From Streptomyces griseoruber (GTDB lineage Bacteria; Actinomycetota; Actinomycetes; Streptomycetales; Streptomycetaceae), in contig NZ_KQ948763.1 in assembly GCF_001514205.1 (NCBI RefSeq), forward strand, positions 186,001-250,000: DNA of 64,000 nucleotides. The letters run 5' to 3'. The translations under genes were made by a program, and so were the position numbers. Of this stretch, positions 27,670 through 36,320 are shown one piece after another. The notes below the pieces were generated by a model. The model was not told where the DNA came from. It saw nothing but the letters and a program-made list of their open reading frames with translations, and ran no database searches. Numbering within the stretch: the first letter of the stretch is position 1; every line of letters begins with the position of its first letter.

Positions 27670-28100
27670 ATGCTGAACGGAGAATCGATCTTCGGGAGGG
27701 CCGGCCACCGGTTCAAGCAGGACGGGACAGACGGATCCGGGATCTCCACGCTGATGTCGGACGCCGGACTCACCAACGGAGCCTTCTACGCCCACTTCGA
27801 CTCCAAGGACGACCTCGTCGCCAACGTCGTCGCCGACCAGTTGCGCACGCAGATGAAGAAGTGCGGCACGCTGCGGCCCGGCCGCGAGGGACTCGAGGAC
27901 TTCCTTCGCGACCATCTGTCGCCCGAGCACCGGGACAACCCCGGCGGCGGATGCCCGTCCGTTGCCCTGCTCGACGAGGTCGGCCGCTGCGGCGGCGGGA
28001 CCAAGGACGCCTACACCGACGGTGCCAGGGCCATCGTGGAGGAACCGGCCGTCCGGCTGGCACCCGAGGATCCGCAATCCGCCCGCGGTAAGGCCATCGG
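27670..28100 (+). pseudogene. Truncated TetR regulator, paralogue of the one at 18.5-19.1 kb
   Basis: The frame reads RFKQDGTDGSGISTLMSDAG, LTNGAFYAHFDSKDDLVANV and VADQLRTQMKKC, then CPSVALLDEVGRC. It matches the broken TetR at 18530-19112 almost word for word. The first half of the DNA-binding helix set is missing, and beyond KAIGLP the frame leaves the family. It is not expected to function. Confidence 0.75.
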
Positions 28101-28109
28101 GCTCCCTTG

Positions 28110-28310
28110 CAGTGGTCCCGCGCTCTCTCCGATTCTTCGTCGGGACCATCCTGTCGTCGTCACCGTTGGCGACGAGCACGGGCTGCTGGATGACGGAGAG
28201 ATCCCGCGGCCGTGCCAGCCCCTCGGTTCTCGCTGTCGAAGTCGGTGGCCCCCTGTTCGCAACAGCAGGAAAGTCGGACCCGCGGCGTTTCGCGTGAAAC
28301 CGGTTCATCA
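28110..28310 (-). pseudogene. 3' fragment of an alpha/beta hydrolase
   Basis: The minus strand encodes RPRDLSVIQQPVLVANGDDD followed by RMVPTKN, the strand and turn carrying the catalytic Asp in alpha/beta hydrolases. The nucleophile elbow is absent and the frame shifts after this block. Confidence 0.6.
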
Positions 28311-28311
28311 G

Positions 28312-28773
28312 CTAGTGCGGAGGCGTGGGAAGGGGGCGCATTTCGACGACCTTTTTCATCACGATGGTGGAGGTGATGCGCTGGAGGCCCGGCAACTTCG
28401 TGAGTCTGGATTCGTAGAGACGTTGATAGGCGTCGAGGTCGGCGGTCACCACCCGCAGTAGGTAGTCGGGGTCGCCGAACAGGCGCTGCGCCTGCACGAC
28501 GTTGGGGATAGCGGCGACGGCCTCGTCGAAGGCGGCGAGTGTGTCCTGTGCCCCCTGCCGCAGGGTGACGAAACCCAGGACCTCGAAGCCGAAGCCCACC
28601 GCGGCGGCGTCCACCTCGGCGTAGTAGCCGCGGATGACACCAGTGCGCTCCAGTTCACGCAGGCGCCGCTGACAGCGGGAGATGCTCAGCTGCACCCGGT
28701 CGGCCAACTCGGTCAGGGTCAGCCGCCCGTCATGTTGCAGCTCAGCAAGAATCTTGCGGTCCACGATGTCCAT
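28312..28773 (-). CDS. Lrp/AsnC-family transcriptional regulator
   Basis: A protein of 153 residues. The N-terminal HTH is MDIVDRKILAELQHDGRLTL, then VQLSISRCQRRLRELERTG. The RAM ligand domain follows, with FGDPDYLLRVVTADLDAYQR and ITSTIVMKKVVEMRPLP. It is divergent from the cysteine-synthase-like gene, with 146 bp between, and is probably its amino-acid-responsive regulator. Confidence 0.88.
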   Translation of the reverse strand: MDIVDRKILAELQHDGRLTLTELADRVQLSISRCQRRLRELERTGVIRGYYAEVDAAAVGFGFEVLGFVTLRQGAQDTLAAFDEAVAAIPNVVQAQRLFGDPDYLLRVVTADLDAYQRLYESRLTKLPGLQRITSTIVMKKVVEMRPLPTPPH

Positions 28774-28919
28774 GCGCGTAATCTTCCCAGAGAACGGCCA
28801 CTGAGAGCAAAAGAGACAAAAATTTCGCAGGGCTTCTCATATAGCCTTTGCGCGTCTATGGCGATCTGTCGAGAGGGTCCCGGCAGGACGCCCGGAGGAA
28901 GAGCTGAGCGAGGAATCCT

Positions 28920-29867
28920 GTGAGTTTTTCCGGCATCCATTCTTCGTCTCTGCACGCCATCGGAGGAACACCGCTGGTGCGCCTGCGTCGCGTCGTTCCC
29001 GATGGTGCGGCGGAAGTCCTGGTCAAGGTGGAGGGAGGCAATCCCACCGGTAGCTACAAGGATCGGATGGCCCTGGCCGTCATCGAGGGCGCGGAGCGAC
29101 GGGGTGCGTTGGCTCCTGGACAACGCGTCGTGGAGTTCACCGGGGGCAGTACGGGGTCCTCACTGGCCTTCGTCTGTGCGGTGAAGGGGTATCCCCTGTC
29201 GATCGTGACCTCGGACGCGTTCGCACAGGAGAAGCTGCGCACCATGCGCGCGTTCGGTGCCGATGTGACCGTGGTGCCCAGCGAGGGCGGCCGGATCACT
29301 CCCGAACTCTTCGTGCGGATGCGCTGGGAAGTCGACCGGATCGTCGAGCGCGAAGGTGCCTTCTGGACCGATCAGTTCCACAACACCGATGCGCTCACCG
29401 GCTATGCGGACCTCGGCCGTGAAATCGTCCAGCAGACCCAGGGCAGCGGTGTGACAGTGGACGTCTTCTGTGCGGCCGTCGGCACCGCCGGCATGTTCGC
29501 CGGCGTTTCTGCGGCGCTGGCGCAGGCCGGCCGGATACGCGCAGTCGCTCTCGAGCCGAACTCCTCGCCGATGATGACCGCGGGCACACCCGGCCCGCAC
29601 CGCGTCGAGGGAATCGCCACCGGCATCGTTCCGCCTCTGCTCGCAGAAGGCCCGTTCGACGAAGCCCGCACCGTGGACGAAGAAGAGGCTCGCGAGATGG
29701 CATCTCCGCTGGCTCGGCAGGAGGGTGTCTTCACCGGTACCGCCGGCGCCCTCAATGTCGTCGGCGCGATTGACCTGGCTCGCGAAATGGGGAGGGGGCA
29801 CACCGTTGTGACGGTCGCCCCGGACACAGGACTCAAGTACCTCACGGGCAATCTATTCGACTCCTGA
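28920..29867 (+). CDS. Cysteine-synthase-type PLP enzyme
   Basis: A protein of 315 residues from GTG 28920, with GAGGA 5 nt upstream. It belongs to the CysK/CBS fold. The PLP Lys is in NPTGSYKDRMALAVIE, the substrate loop is VEFTGGSTGSSLAFV, and the phosphate-binding Gly run is AVGTAGMFAGVSAAL. It ends GLKYLTGNLFDS. The usual CysK loop TSGNTG is replaced by TGGSTG, so the amino-acid substrate or nucleophile may differ. It could be a cysteine synthase, a beta-substituted alanine synthase or a lyase. The divergent AsnC regulator supports an amino-acid role. Confidence 0.8.
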   Translation: MSFSGIHSSSLHAIGGTPLVRLRRVVPDGAAEVLVKVEGGNPTGSYKDRMALAVIEGAERRGALAPGQRVVEFTGGSTGSSLAFVCAVKGYPLSIVTSDAFAQEKLRTMRAFGADVTVVPSEGGRITPELFVRMRWEVDRIVEREGAFWTDQFHNTDALTGYADLGREIVQQTQGSGVTVDVFCAAVGTAGMFAGVSAALAQAGRIRAVALEPNSSPMMTAGTPGPHRVEGIATGIVPPLLAEGPFDEARTVDEEEAREMASPLARQEGVFTGTAGALNVVGAIDLAREMGRGHTVVTVAPDTGLKYLTGNLFDS

Positions 29868-31031
29868 CGGGGCATCCCACCCCGGCAGCCGTCACCCCGG
29901 ATGCGCCGACCGGGCCGCGTCCCGGAACGACTTCAACACATGCCGCACCATCTGCCCCGAAGTGTTGGCGCGGAGGAATCCCGGAATACCACCGCAGGTG
30001 AGTTCGAGCGCGATCCCGCCCTTGTCCAGTGGACCGCGCAGGTCACGACCGCCCGCACACGCTGGAGGTATGCCACGGCCGGTGCCGGCGGCCTGCAGCC
30101 GGGCGGTCTCCCGGGCGGTGGGGGTGGAGACGACCGGGCCGAACACCTCGTGCTGGTCGCGCAGAAGGGCCAGGTCGGTGATGCCGGCGCAGCAGGTACT
30201 CGCGCATCCGCCAGCCGGGGTGTCGTCCCCGCGTTCCTCGTCGACTGCCTTGGCTCCGGGCCAGGCCATCCCGACGACGATGTCTCCCAGCTGGTGAGGT
30301 CCTCGGCAGCTCACCTGCGGCGCTCGATCTCCGTGGGATCGGCCACTCCGGTGCGCTGCATGGAGGCGGGTGGTAGGCCAGGGGCCGGCGCGGACGGCGA
30401 CCGGGGCGCCCAGGATGAAGCCCCGGGCCTCCAGGCCGACGGCCTTGGCTGCGTAGCCTCCTCGGAGCCGTCCAGGCCATCGGCGCCGACCGGCTGCTGT
30501 TCGCCGTCGACTCCGTTCGTCGGTTTCGTTTCCGTCATCGTCGAACCCGATGCGCAACCGGTCGTTCGGTGCCCTCGACCTGGCGCAGGATGCTCGGTCT
30601 GTCCGAGCTCCGTGGCACGGATTCCGACCGCCGCCTCCCCCCCGCCGGAAGTAGCACAGGTTGCAATCGGGAGCAGGCGGCCTTCGCCGGAGCGGCAGCC
30701 TGAGGGCTGGTCGGCCGCTGTTCCGGCAGCGCCGTCCATGTCCGGCGTCCGCTGCGGATGCCCCCGGCTGCGCCTCCCCGACCGGTCACTGGCTCGCCGG
30801 TCGTACTGGTGTCCGACTCGCCGCCACGCGCGCCAGACCGGCAGCCGCGCCGTGCAATCGGCCTGGCCCGCGAGGGGACGCACGGTTGTTTCTTCCTGCC
30901 TGCGACCTGCTCCCGCCCAGCAGGCATACGCGCCTTCTGGCTGCTGATAGTAAACTCAGCTATACGGTCAGGCTGCGGGGTGCACGTGGCCACCGGAGCG
31001 AGTACCCGGCGTCGATGTGGAGGTGAGTTCT
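29868..31031. other. Gene-free stretch with decayed sequence
   Basis: No intact gene is seen. On the minus strand 30384-30452 reads AKAVGLEARGFILGAPVAV, like adenine phosphoribosyltransferase, and 30033-30302 is an IS1380 scrap. The rest is frameshifted or unreadable. Before the HxlR gene, ATAG and CTAT (30947-30963) form a weak inverted repeat. Confidence 0.5.
30033..30302 (-). mobile_element. Remnant of an IS1380-family transposase
   Basis: The frame reads ITDLALLRDQHEVFGPVVST, then AAGTGRGIPPACAGGRDL, both characteristic of the N-terminal third of IS1380 transposases. The catalytic region beginning with the DxD strand is gone. Confidence 0.65.
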
Positions 31032-31529
31032 GTGCGCTCAGGAAGGCACGTGTCCGGCCCTATGGATGACGAGCCGGCCTGCTCCATGGAGCGGAGCCTG
31101 CAAATACTCGGCGAGCGGTGGACCCTGCTGGTGCTGCGTGAGGTCCTCTACGGCAGGCACCGGTTCGCTGAAATTCAGTCGTCTCTCGGCATCGCGTCGA
31201 ACCTGCTCAGTGACCGGCTCAAGGTTCTCGTCGACGCCGGAGTGCTGCGGACACTGGCCTACCAGGAGGCCGGCAGCAGGCCCCGGCAGAGCTACCACCT
31301 GACGCCGGCCGGGCTCGAACTGCAGCCCGTCCTGGGTGCGCTGCAGCAGTGGGGCGACCGTCACCGTCCGCGGCCCGCAGGTCCCTCCGCTTGCCAGCGG
31401 ACCCGCTCCACGGGTCGGGCCGTCCATGTGGGGTTCCTCGATGAGGATGGCCGCGAGGTCCCCATGGAGGATGTGTCACTGATGGCATCACCTGAGCCTC
31501 AGAGCTCACCCCTCGGCCAGTCCGGCTGA
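31032..31529 (+). CDS. HxlR-family transcriptional regulator
   Basis: A protein of 165 residues from GTG 31032, with GGAGG (31019-31023) 8 nt upstream. It has the usual opening ACSMERSLQILGERWTLLVL with the redox-capable Cys. The winged helix follows: HRFAEIQSSLGIASNLLSDR, and RPRQSYHLTPAGLELQPVLG. The C-terminal tail is short and polar. No intact neighbour is obviously its target; nearby genes are scraps and, 0.8 kb downstream, a crotonase. Confidence 0.85.
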   Translation: MRSGRHVSGPMDDEPACSMERSLQILGERWTLLVLREVLYGRHRFAEIQSSLGIASNLLSDRLKVLVDAGVLRTLAYQEAGSRPRQSYHLTPAGLELQPVLGALQQWGDRHRPRPAGPSACQRTRSTGRAVHVGFLDEDGREVPMEDVSLMASPEPQSSPLGQSG

Positions 31530-31589
31530 ACGCAGTCCCCGCCGGCCGCCCCGAGCGTCCTCCCGTCCTGTCACCGCACCCACGGCGTC

Positions 31590-31711
31590 AGGTACTTCCA
31601 CGGCTGCTACTCGATCGGCGACGACACCTCGCCGCCCAGAGGACGGAGCGCGCTCGCATCCGCAGCGAGAAAGGCATCCGCTGGGGCGGACGATCAGCCC
31701 TCATCGCGTGA
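31590..31711 (+). mobile_element. 3' remnant of an IS630-type transposase
   Basis: Upstream residues RTHGVRYFHGCYSIGDDTS and, after a frame change, ARIRSEKGIRWGGRSALIA then a stop resemble the DDE strand and the C-terminus of IS630 transposases. The intervening sequence is deleted. Confidence 0.5.
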
Positions 31712-31959
31712 TCGGATCGAGCCTTCGCTCGTTAGCGCCGCCCCGTGGCGGGTCCGAATCCTGCGTCGCCAGGCTGACCCCCGCCCGTCGTCTCAAGGCG
31801 CGCTGCAACTCTCGCACCTGGTCCTCGGTGCGCGCCCGACCTCGCACAGCCTGCTCCAACGCGCGCTCCGACTGTTCGAGGAAACGCCGGCGCCTTGCGG
31901 CTTCCTCCCGAATGCCAGCACTCCAGTCATTGCTGGGACCGCTGAATCTGACGAAGTCG
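31701..31959 (-). pseudogene. C-terminal remnant of a coiled-coil protein interrupted by the palindromic element
   Basis: The minus strand reads FVRFSGPSNDWSAGIREEAA, RRRRFLEQSERALEQAVRG and TEDQVRELQRALRRRAGVS: a long charged helix with heptad character. The frame enters from the 171-bp palindrome and no N-terminal part can be read beyond it. The function is unknown. Confidence 0.4.
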
Positions 31960-32130
31960 GCTAGTGCCGCGGCAGGCAACGTTCGCCCCGTCGCGACGCC
32001 CGGCACGCACTCTCGCCGCACCGGCCGAAAGCCCAAGTACGTCCAGTACGAGGACTTCCGGCCGGCACGCCGAGAGCACGCACCGGACGCCGCTCCTTGA
32101 CAGGCAAACGTTGCCTGCCGCGGCACTAGC
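31960..32130. mobile_element. 171-bp full-length palindrome, MITE-like
   Basis: The left end GCTAGTGCCGCGGCAGGCAA is repeated inverted at the right end, where 28 of 30 bases match. The complementarity continues almost to the centre (ACTCTCGCCGCACCGGCCGA against GCCGGCACGCCGAGAGCA; AAGTAC/GTAC), near 32043. No transposase is inside. CTAG at both borders may be a target duplication. RNA or single-stranded DNA from it would form one long hairpin. Confidence 0.7.
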
Positions 32131-32340
32131 CCACTCCGCTCCCGACAGACCGACAGCTGAAGACCCACGAGAGCATCCGGCACCTGCATCCCAACATCGT
32201 GGCAGTGAGGCACACCGGCAGACATGCCGTGACGTGCCTGCTCGGCACCGCTGCGGTGACACTCCGGCGCCCCCTGACTCGCCGCTTCTCTCGAAGTGGG
32301 GGCACGGTCACATCCAGACTGGATTGCATTTTTAAAGCCA

Positions 32341-32354
32341 GACCCTCTAGGGTC
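32341..32354. promoter_or_regulatory. Palindrome before the crotonase gene
   Basis: GACCCTCTAGGGTC has perfect 6-bp arms around CT and lies 6 nt before the start codon, where a repressor would block initiation or translation. The regulator is not identified. Confidence 0.5.
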
Positions 32355-32360
32355 ACTCCT

Positions 32361-33185
32361 ATGAGCAATCCCTCGCAGTTTCAAGTACATGTGGTGTCGC
32401 CGTCCTACTGGAAGGTGACCTTCGAGAACGGCCCGATCAACCTCTACGATCCGGACACCATCGATCAGCTTGGCGATCTGGTGACCCGCATGGAGCAGGA
32501 CCCCGATCTGACCGTCGTGGTGTTCCAGAGCGCCAACCCCGACTTCTTCATGGCGCACTTCGACCTCCTGTCCGACATCCAGCGCGTGTACACCACGGCG
32601 CCGGGCCCCACTGGGCTCCTCCCGCACTCGGACAGCCTTCTGCGCCTCAGCAAGGTCCCGGCCCTCACGATCTCGGCCATCAAGGGCCGCGTCCGAGGAG
32701 CGGGAAGTGAGTTCGTCCTGAACACGGACATCCGCTTCGCCGGCAGCAACGCCATCCTGGGACAGCCCGAGGTGGGCTTCGGCGCCGTACCCGGTGGCAA
32801 CCCGATGGGGCGACTGGCCGAGCTGGTGGGCCGGGGCCGCGCGATGGAGATCGTGGTGGGAGGAGACGACTTCCCGGCCCAGCTCGCCGCCGAATACGGC
32901 TACGTCAACCGCGTTCTTCCCGAGGACGAGCTGGACGACTTCGTCGACACCTTCGCCCGCCGCGTCGCCGGCTTCAGCAAGGCCGGGGTCTCCGGCACGA
33001 AGGAGTTCGTCGACGCGGCCACCGCCATCCCGGCGGGGGAGTACGCGGCCGCTCTGGCCGCCTTCAAGCGCACGGCGGGGCGTCCGGAGAACGCGGATCA
33101 CGTGCGCAGCCTCTTCGAACGCGGCTTGCAGCAGCCCCAGGGAATCGAACTCGATCTCGGCAAGCACGTCGCCGAGAGGTTCTGA
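32361..33185 (+). CDS. Enoyl-CoA hydratase/isomerase family protein
   Basis: A crotonase-fold protein of 274 residues from ATG 32361. Both hydratase Glu positions are kept: GRVRGAGSEFVLNTDIRFAG and AILGQPEVGFGAVPGGNPMG. The N-terminal strand YWKVTFENGPINLYD is typical. The C-terminal half (ENADHVRSLFERGLQQ) is family-like. It is single, with no CoA ligase or dehydrogenase next to it, so its pathway is unclear. Given the aromatic genes nearby, a hydroxycinnamoyl-CoA-type substrate can be considered but is unsupported. Confidence 0.82.
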   Translation: MSNPSQFQVHVVSPSYWKVTFENGPINLYDPDTIDQLGDLVTRMEQDPDLTVVVFQSANPDFFMAHFDLLSDIQRVYTTAPGPTGLLPHSDSLLRLSKVPALTISAIKGRVRGAGSEFVLNTDIRFAGSNAILGQPEVGFGAVPGGNPMGRLAELVGRGRAMEIVVGGDDFPAQLAAEYGYVNRVLPEDELDDFVDTFARRVAGFSKAGVSGTKEFVDAATAIPAGEYAAALAAFKRTAGRPENADHVRSLFERGLQQPQGIELDLGKHVAERF

Positions 33186-33504
33186 GCCTCTCGGGCGTTT
33201 GCGCCGTCGCCTGCTCCGTGGGGGCATGCGTGGACGGACGCCCGCGAAGCGCAACGCAGCCCGGACCCCGGCGCCGCGTGCGAACGGCCGCCGCTGTCTG
33301 GCCATGCTCATCCGGAAGCCATCGACAGCGGTGCGCTGGGTGTCGAGATCACCTTTCCGGCACCCAGCGCTGCCCGTTGACATGCTGGGCGATCCACGGC
33401 CGCTAATGCTTCAAATTTGAATCATGATGTCCCCCGGGCATCACGCCCACCTCAGGGTGCACGCCGCGGCGTGCACCTCGGCCCAAACGACAAGGCCCTC
33501 TCCC
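33186..33504. other. Intergenic region before the secreted hydrolase
   Basis: No gene is seen. It contains the perfect palindrome TTCAAATTTGAA (33410-33421) after a TTGACA/TAATGC pair (33377 and 33404) that is too widely spaced for a standard promoter. The palindrome is a candidate operator about 85 nt before the next start. Confidence 0.45.
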
Positions 33505-34548
33505 ATGTTCTCGATCCATCCCCGATACTCCGCGGTCCGCTTCGGCGTGATCGGAGTGTCCGCCGCGTCGCTCGTCGCCGCCATCGCGGTCTCCACCGGG
33601 GGCGCATCCGCTGCCACCGGCGGTGACCCGGGCTTCACCCGCCACACGATCACCCAGAAGGTCTCACTCACCGGCAGCGGACCGGCTGACCAGACACTGA
33701 GCGCCGTGCAGTACGAACCGACCGGAGCGCGCGTCAAGGGCATTCAGGTGATGGTCCCGGGCGTCACCTACGACCACCGGTACTTCGATCTCAAGACAAG
33801 CCGCGGCTGGGTCTCACAGGCGCGCGAAGCGGCCAAGGACGGCTGGATCTCCGTCGCCGTCGATCGCCTCGGAACCGGCGACTCCAGCAGCCCGGCCGCG
33901 GACCAGCTGAACGGCGCGACCCACTCCGCCACCATCCATCAACTGATCACCAAGCTGAAGGCCGCCCATAAGGGGCTGCCGGTCGCCTTGGTCGGCCACT
34001 CCATGGGAAGCGCGGTGGCCATCAGGGAGGCCGCGACCTACAAGGACGTCGACGCCGTGGTCGTCACCGGATTCATGCACCATTCCGGCTCCGGCCAGCT
34101 GGTGTTCAACGCCATGATGCACCCCGCAGCCGAGGACGCAGCCTTCAAGGGCCGCACGATACCGGATGGCTCCCTCACCAGCAGGGACGGCATGCGCCAC
34201 CAGTTCTACTGGCCGTTCAATGCCGACCTGAGCACCGTCAAGGGCGACGACGCGGTCAAGCAGATCACCACCCAGGGAGAGTTCACCGCCTTCGGGGACG
34301 AGCTGATCAACGACACGTTCGGCAAGAACGTCGATGTCCCGGTCCTGTCGCTCGTGGGCGAGCACGACGGACTGTTCTTCGACCCCGCCGACCTGAAGAA
34401 GGCCCTCGCCGCGGAGCCGGCCTCCTACGGGTCCAGCCCTGACGTCGACGTGAAATCCGTTCTCAATGCCGGCCACGACCTTGCTCTCCAGCGCAACGCC
34501 GACAGCACCACGAACACCATCAACGAGTGGCTCTCCGACAAGCTCTAG
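33505..34548 (+). CDS. Secreted alpha/beta hydrolase
   Basis: A protein of 347 residues from ATG 33505, with a signal peptide of about 32 residues (hydrophobic core VIGVSAASLVAAIAV, ending GGASA). The hydrolase fold shows ALVGHSMGSAVAIREA (nucleophile Ser), the acid in SLVGEHDGLFFDP and the His in LNAGHDLALQ. VDRLGTGDSS follows an early strand. It is probably an extracellular esterase or lipase. Orthologue-like proteins are frequent in Streptomyces, with unknown substrate. It is monocistronic, and insertion-sequence debris begins about 50 nt downstream. Confidence 0.82.
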   Translation: MFSIHPRYSAVRFGVIGVSAASLVAAIAVSTGGASAATGGDPGFTRHTITQKVSLTGSGPADQTLSAVQYEPTGARVKGIQVMVPGVTYDHRYFDLKTSRGWVSQAREAAKDGWISVAVDRLGTGDSSSPAADQLNGATHSATIHQLITKLKAAHKGLPVALVGHSMGSAVAIREAATYKDVDAVVVTGFMHHSGSGQLVFNAMMHPAAEDAAFKGRTIPDGSLTSRDGMRHQFYWPFNADLSTVKGDDAVKQITTQGEFTAFGDELINDTFGKNVDVPVLSLVGEHDGLFFDPADLKKALAAEPASYGSSPDVDVKSVLNAGHDLALQRNADSTTNTINEWLSDKL

Positions 34549-34596
34549 GCTCGCGCCTTCCTGAAGCGCGCTGTCCGACAGCCGATCACGTCACCA

Positions 34597-34666
34597 GAAA
34601 GTGCCTCTGACCAGCGAGAATGAGGATTGCCGAGGTCCTTGTTCCCGCCCTGTCGGAGGCACTTTC
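34597..34666. mobile_element. Probable insertion-sequence end with inverted repeat
   Basis: GAAAGTGCCTC and GAGGCACTTTC are perfect 11-bp inverted repeats 48 nt apart. They lie at the boundary between the hydrolase gene and transposase-like debris, and look like the end of an insertion sequence or a minimal derivative. From 34667 to 34899 no gene is recognised. Confidence 0.45.
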
Positions 34667-34899
34667 CAGGTGAAGCGGCCTGTCGGGCCGTATCCCCATG
34701 CCCCTCTCCGGGATGACGGCCAGGCCGTGGTCTCGCACGCCGGTGGTCCTGCTGGTCGAAACGGTCCGCAAGGCCGGCCTTGACCAGGCCATATCCGCAG
34801 CAATCGCCCCCGGGTCGAAACCACGGGCCGTCCACGACCCGGGCAAGGTACTCGTGGATCTTGGAAGCGGCGCCCGGTCAGGGTCGTGATCCGCGACAG

Positions 34900-35097
34900 C
34901 GTCCAGGTCCGGTCCGGCCGGCCGTGCGCCGCAGTCCCTCCAGCAGTTCCTGCTCCAGTACCGCGAAGTGCGCCTCGTCAGAGCTTGGGCCTGGGCGCCG
35001 GCCCCTTCGATGTCAGGACATGTCCGCCGCCCTGTTCCCAGGCCTGGCGCCATCGCTGCACCGACCTCACGCCCAGACGTAAGCCCTTGGCGGTCAT
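34900..35097 (-). mobile_element. 5' remnant of an IS630-type transposase/HTH
   Basis: The minus strand from ATG 35097 reads MTAKGLRLGVRSVQRWRQAW, EQGGGHVLTSKGP, and after a frameshift HFAVLEQELLEGLRR: the winged-helix N-terminus of IS630-type transposases. The DDE part is absent. 35098-35336 shows nothing recognisable. Confidence 0.6.
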
Positions 35098-35336
35098 GGC
35101 GCGAGTGATCACTACACAGCGTTACCACCGATTGCGGGCCAGATCCAAATGTCTGATAGCGCCCCATGGCGCCCCGTACCTCGTGGTGCGGTGGCTGGGA
35201 CGGGTGCGTTGACTGCGAGGAGGGAGATCGGCGCGGACAGGACGAGGAGCCGACCGCCCACCAATAGGCCGTGGGGCCCGTGCACCGGTGCGGCGGGGGA
35301 GTTGGCCTTGCCGTGTGCGTGGGAGAGTTGGTCAGA

Positions 35337-36092
35337 TCATCCCGCGTCGGCCTGCGGTTCCTGATCGCTGGCCAGTTCGTTCAGATAGTTGTAGATCGTG
35401 TACCTGCTGACGTCGAGTCGCTGGGCGATCACGTCGACGGCTTCCCGGATCGCAAAGAATCCGCGCTGTTCGAGGTCGCGTACGACCGCCACTTTGTGCG
35501 CCTTCTTCATGAGGTGGGGCGGCACCCCGACGTCGCTGATGGCGGCCCTGATCAGGCCGTCCGCCAATTCGTCGACGGTGGAGGGGAAGGACTCGACCGG
35601 CGACGCGTCGCGCATCGCGGGCAAGGGCTCACCAAATGCCGTGAGCGACTGCAGGACCTCTTTGGCCCGCTCCAGATCGTTCACGTCCGAGTTGAGGCAC
35701 AGGCAGGCGACAGGTTTTCCGCCCTGGCTGCGGAAGAACATGCTGGACGACTTGAGGACGAGTCCTTCCGCGGTCTCCGTGCGGTAGTTGACCATGTCCT
35801 GCGGGTCTTCGGTCCGGAACGTGCGCAAGCCGAGGTCGGTGGGAGGCCCTCCGATGCCCCGGCCGGTGACGGAGCCGGCGATAGCGGCGATCGTGTTGGG
35901 CATCCGGGTCAGGTCATGGAGGACGACCTCGGTGCGCGGGCCCAGGGCTGCCGCAAGCAGCGGCACGATCGGGCCGACGATCTCGACGACTCGGGAGGCA
36001 TGAGCGCGCTGGCTCAAGGTGAACTTCAGCTCCCCGTCAGGTGTCGCACTGCCAGGAGCTGACCGCCGAGGTTGACGCGTGTTGGCTGCCAT
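35337..36092 (-). CDS. YheO-PAS / DauR-type transcriptional regulator
   Basis: A protein of 251 residues. The middle is the YheO-like PAS domain: VEIVGPIVPLLAAALGPRTE, VVLHDLTRMPNTIAAIAGSV, VNYRTETAEGLVLKSSSMFF and ACLCLNSDVNDLE. The C-terminal HTH is DauR-type: VVRDLEQRGFFAIREAVDVI, then AQRLDVSRYTIYNYLNEL. Relatives act as sensors of amino acids or peptides, for example the D-arginine repressor DauR. It is divergent from the peptide-uptake operon and is its probable regulator. Confidence 0.82.
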   Translation of the reverse strand: MAANTRQPRRSAPGSATPDGELKFTLSQRAHASRVVEIVGPIVPLLAAALGPRTEVVLHDLTRMPNTIAAIAGSVTGRGIGGPPTDLGLRTFRTEDPQDMVNYRTETAEGLVLKSSSMFFRSQGGKPVACLCLNSDVNDLERAKEVLQSLTAFGEPLPAMRDASPVESFPSTVDELADGLIRAAISDVGVPPHLMKKAHKVAVVRDLEQRGFFAIREAVDVIAQRLDVSRYTIYNYLNELASDQEPQADAG

Positions 36093-36202
36093 TCCACAGA
36101 GTGTGGCAGTCCGCCTGTGGGCCGGTCAACGCTGAGGGTCCCGGAAAAACTTGGCAGCCAGGGGCTTCCGTTGGCGAAATCTTCGTGCGACATTGCGCTG
36201 GC

Positions 36203-36231
36203 GACATCAACATCGCGTCGATGACATCAAC
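36203..36231 (+). promoter_or_regulatory. Direct repeats upstream of the peptide operon
   Basis: GACATCAAC occurs at 36203-36211 and 36223-36231, 20 bp apart or two helical turns, about 90 nt before the first permease. A separate inverted pair CTGCCA/TGGCAG (36086-36109) overlaps the regulator's start. Both are candidate binding sites. Confidence 0.45.
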
Positions 36232-36320
36232 TCGGCGTTGAGATTCGCGGAGACGTTCTGAGCCGCTCGAGATGAGGTGCCCCTGATGACCCTTTCATGC
36301 TTCGTGGGAGGTGATGTGCT

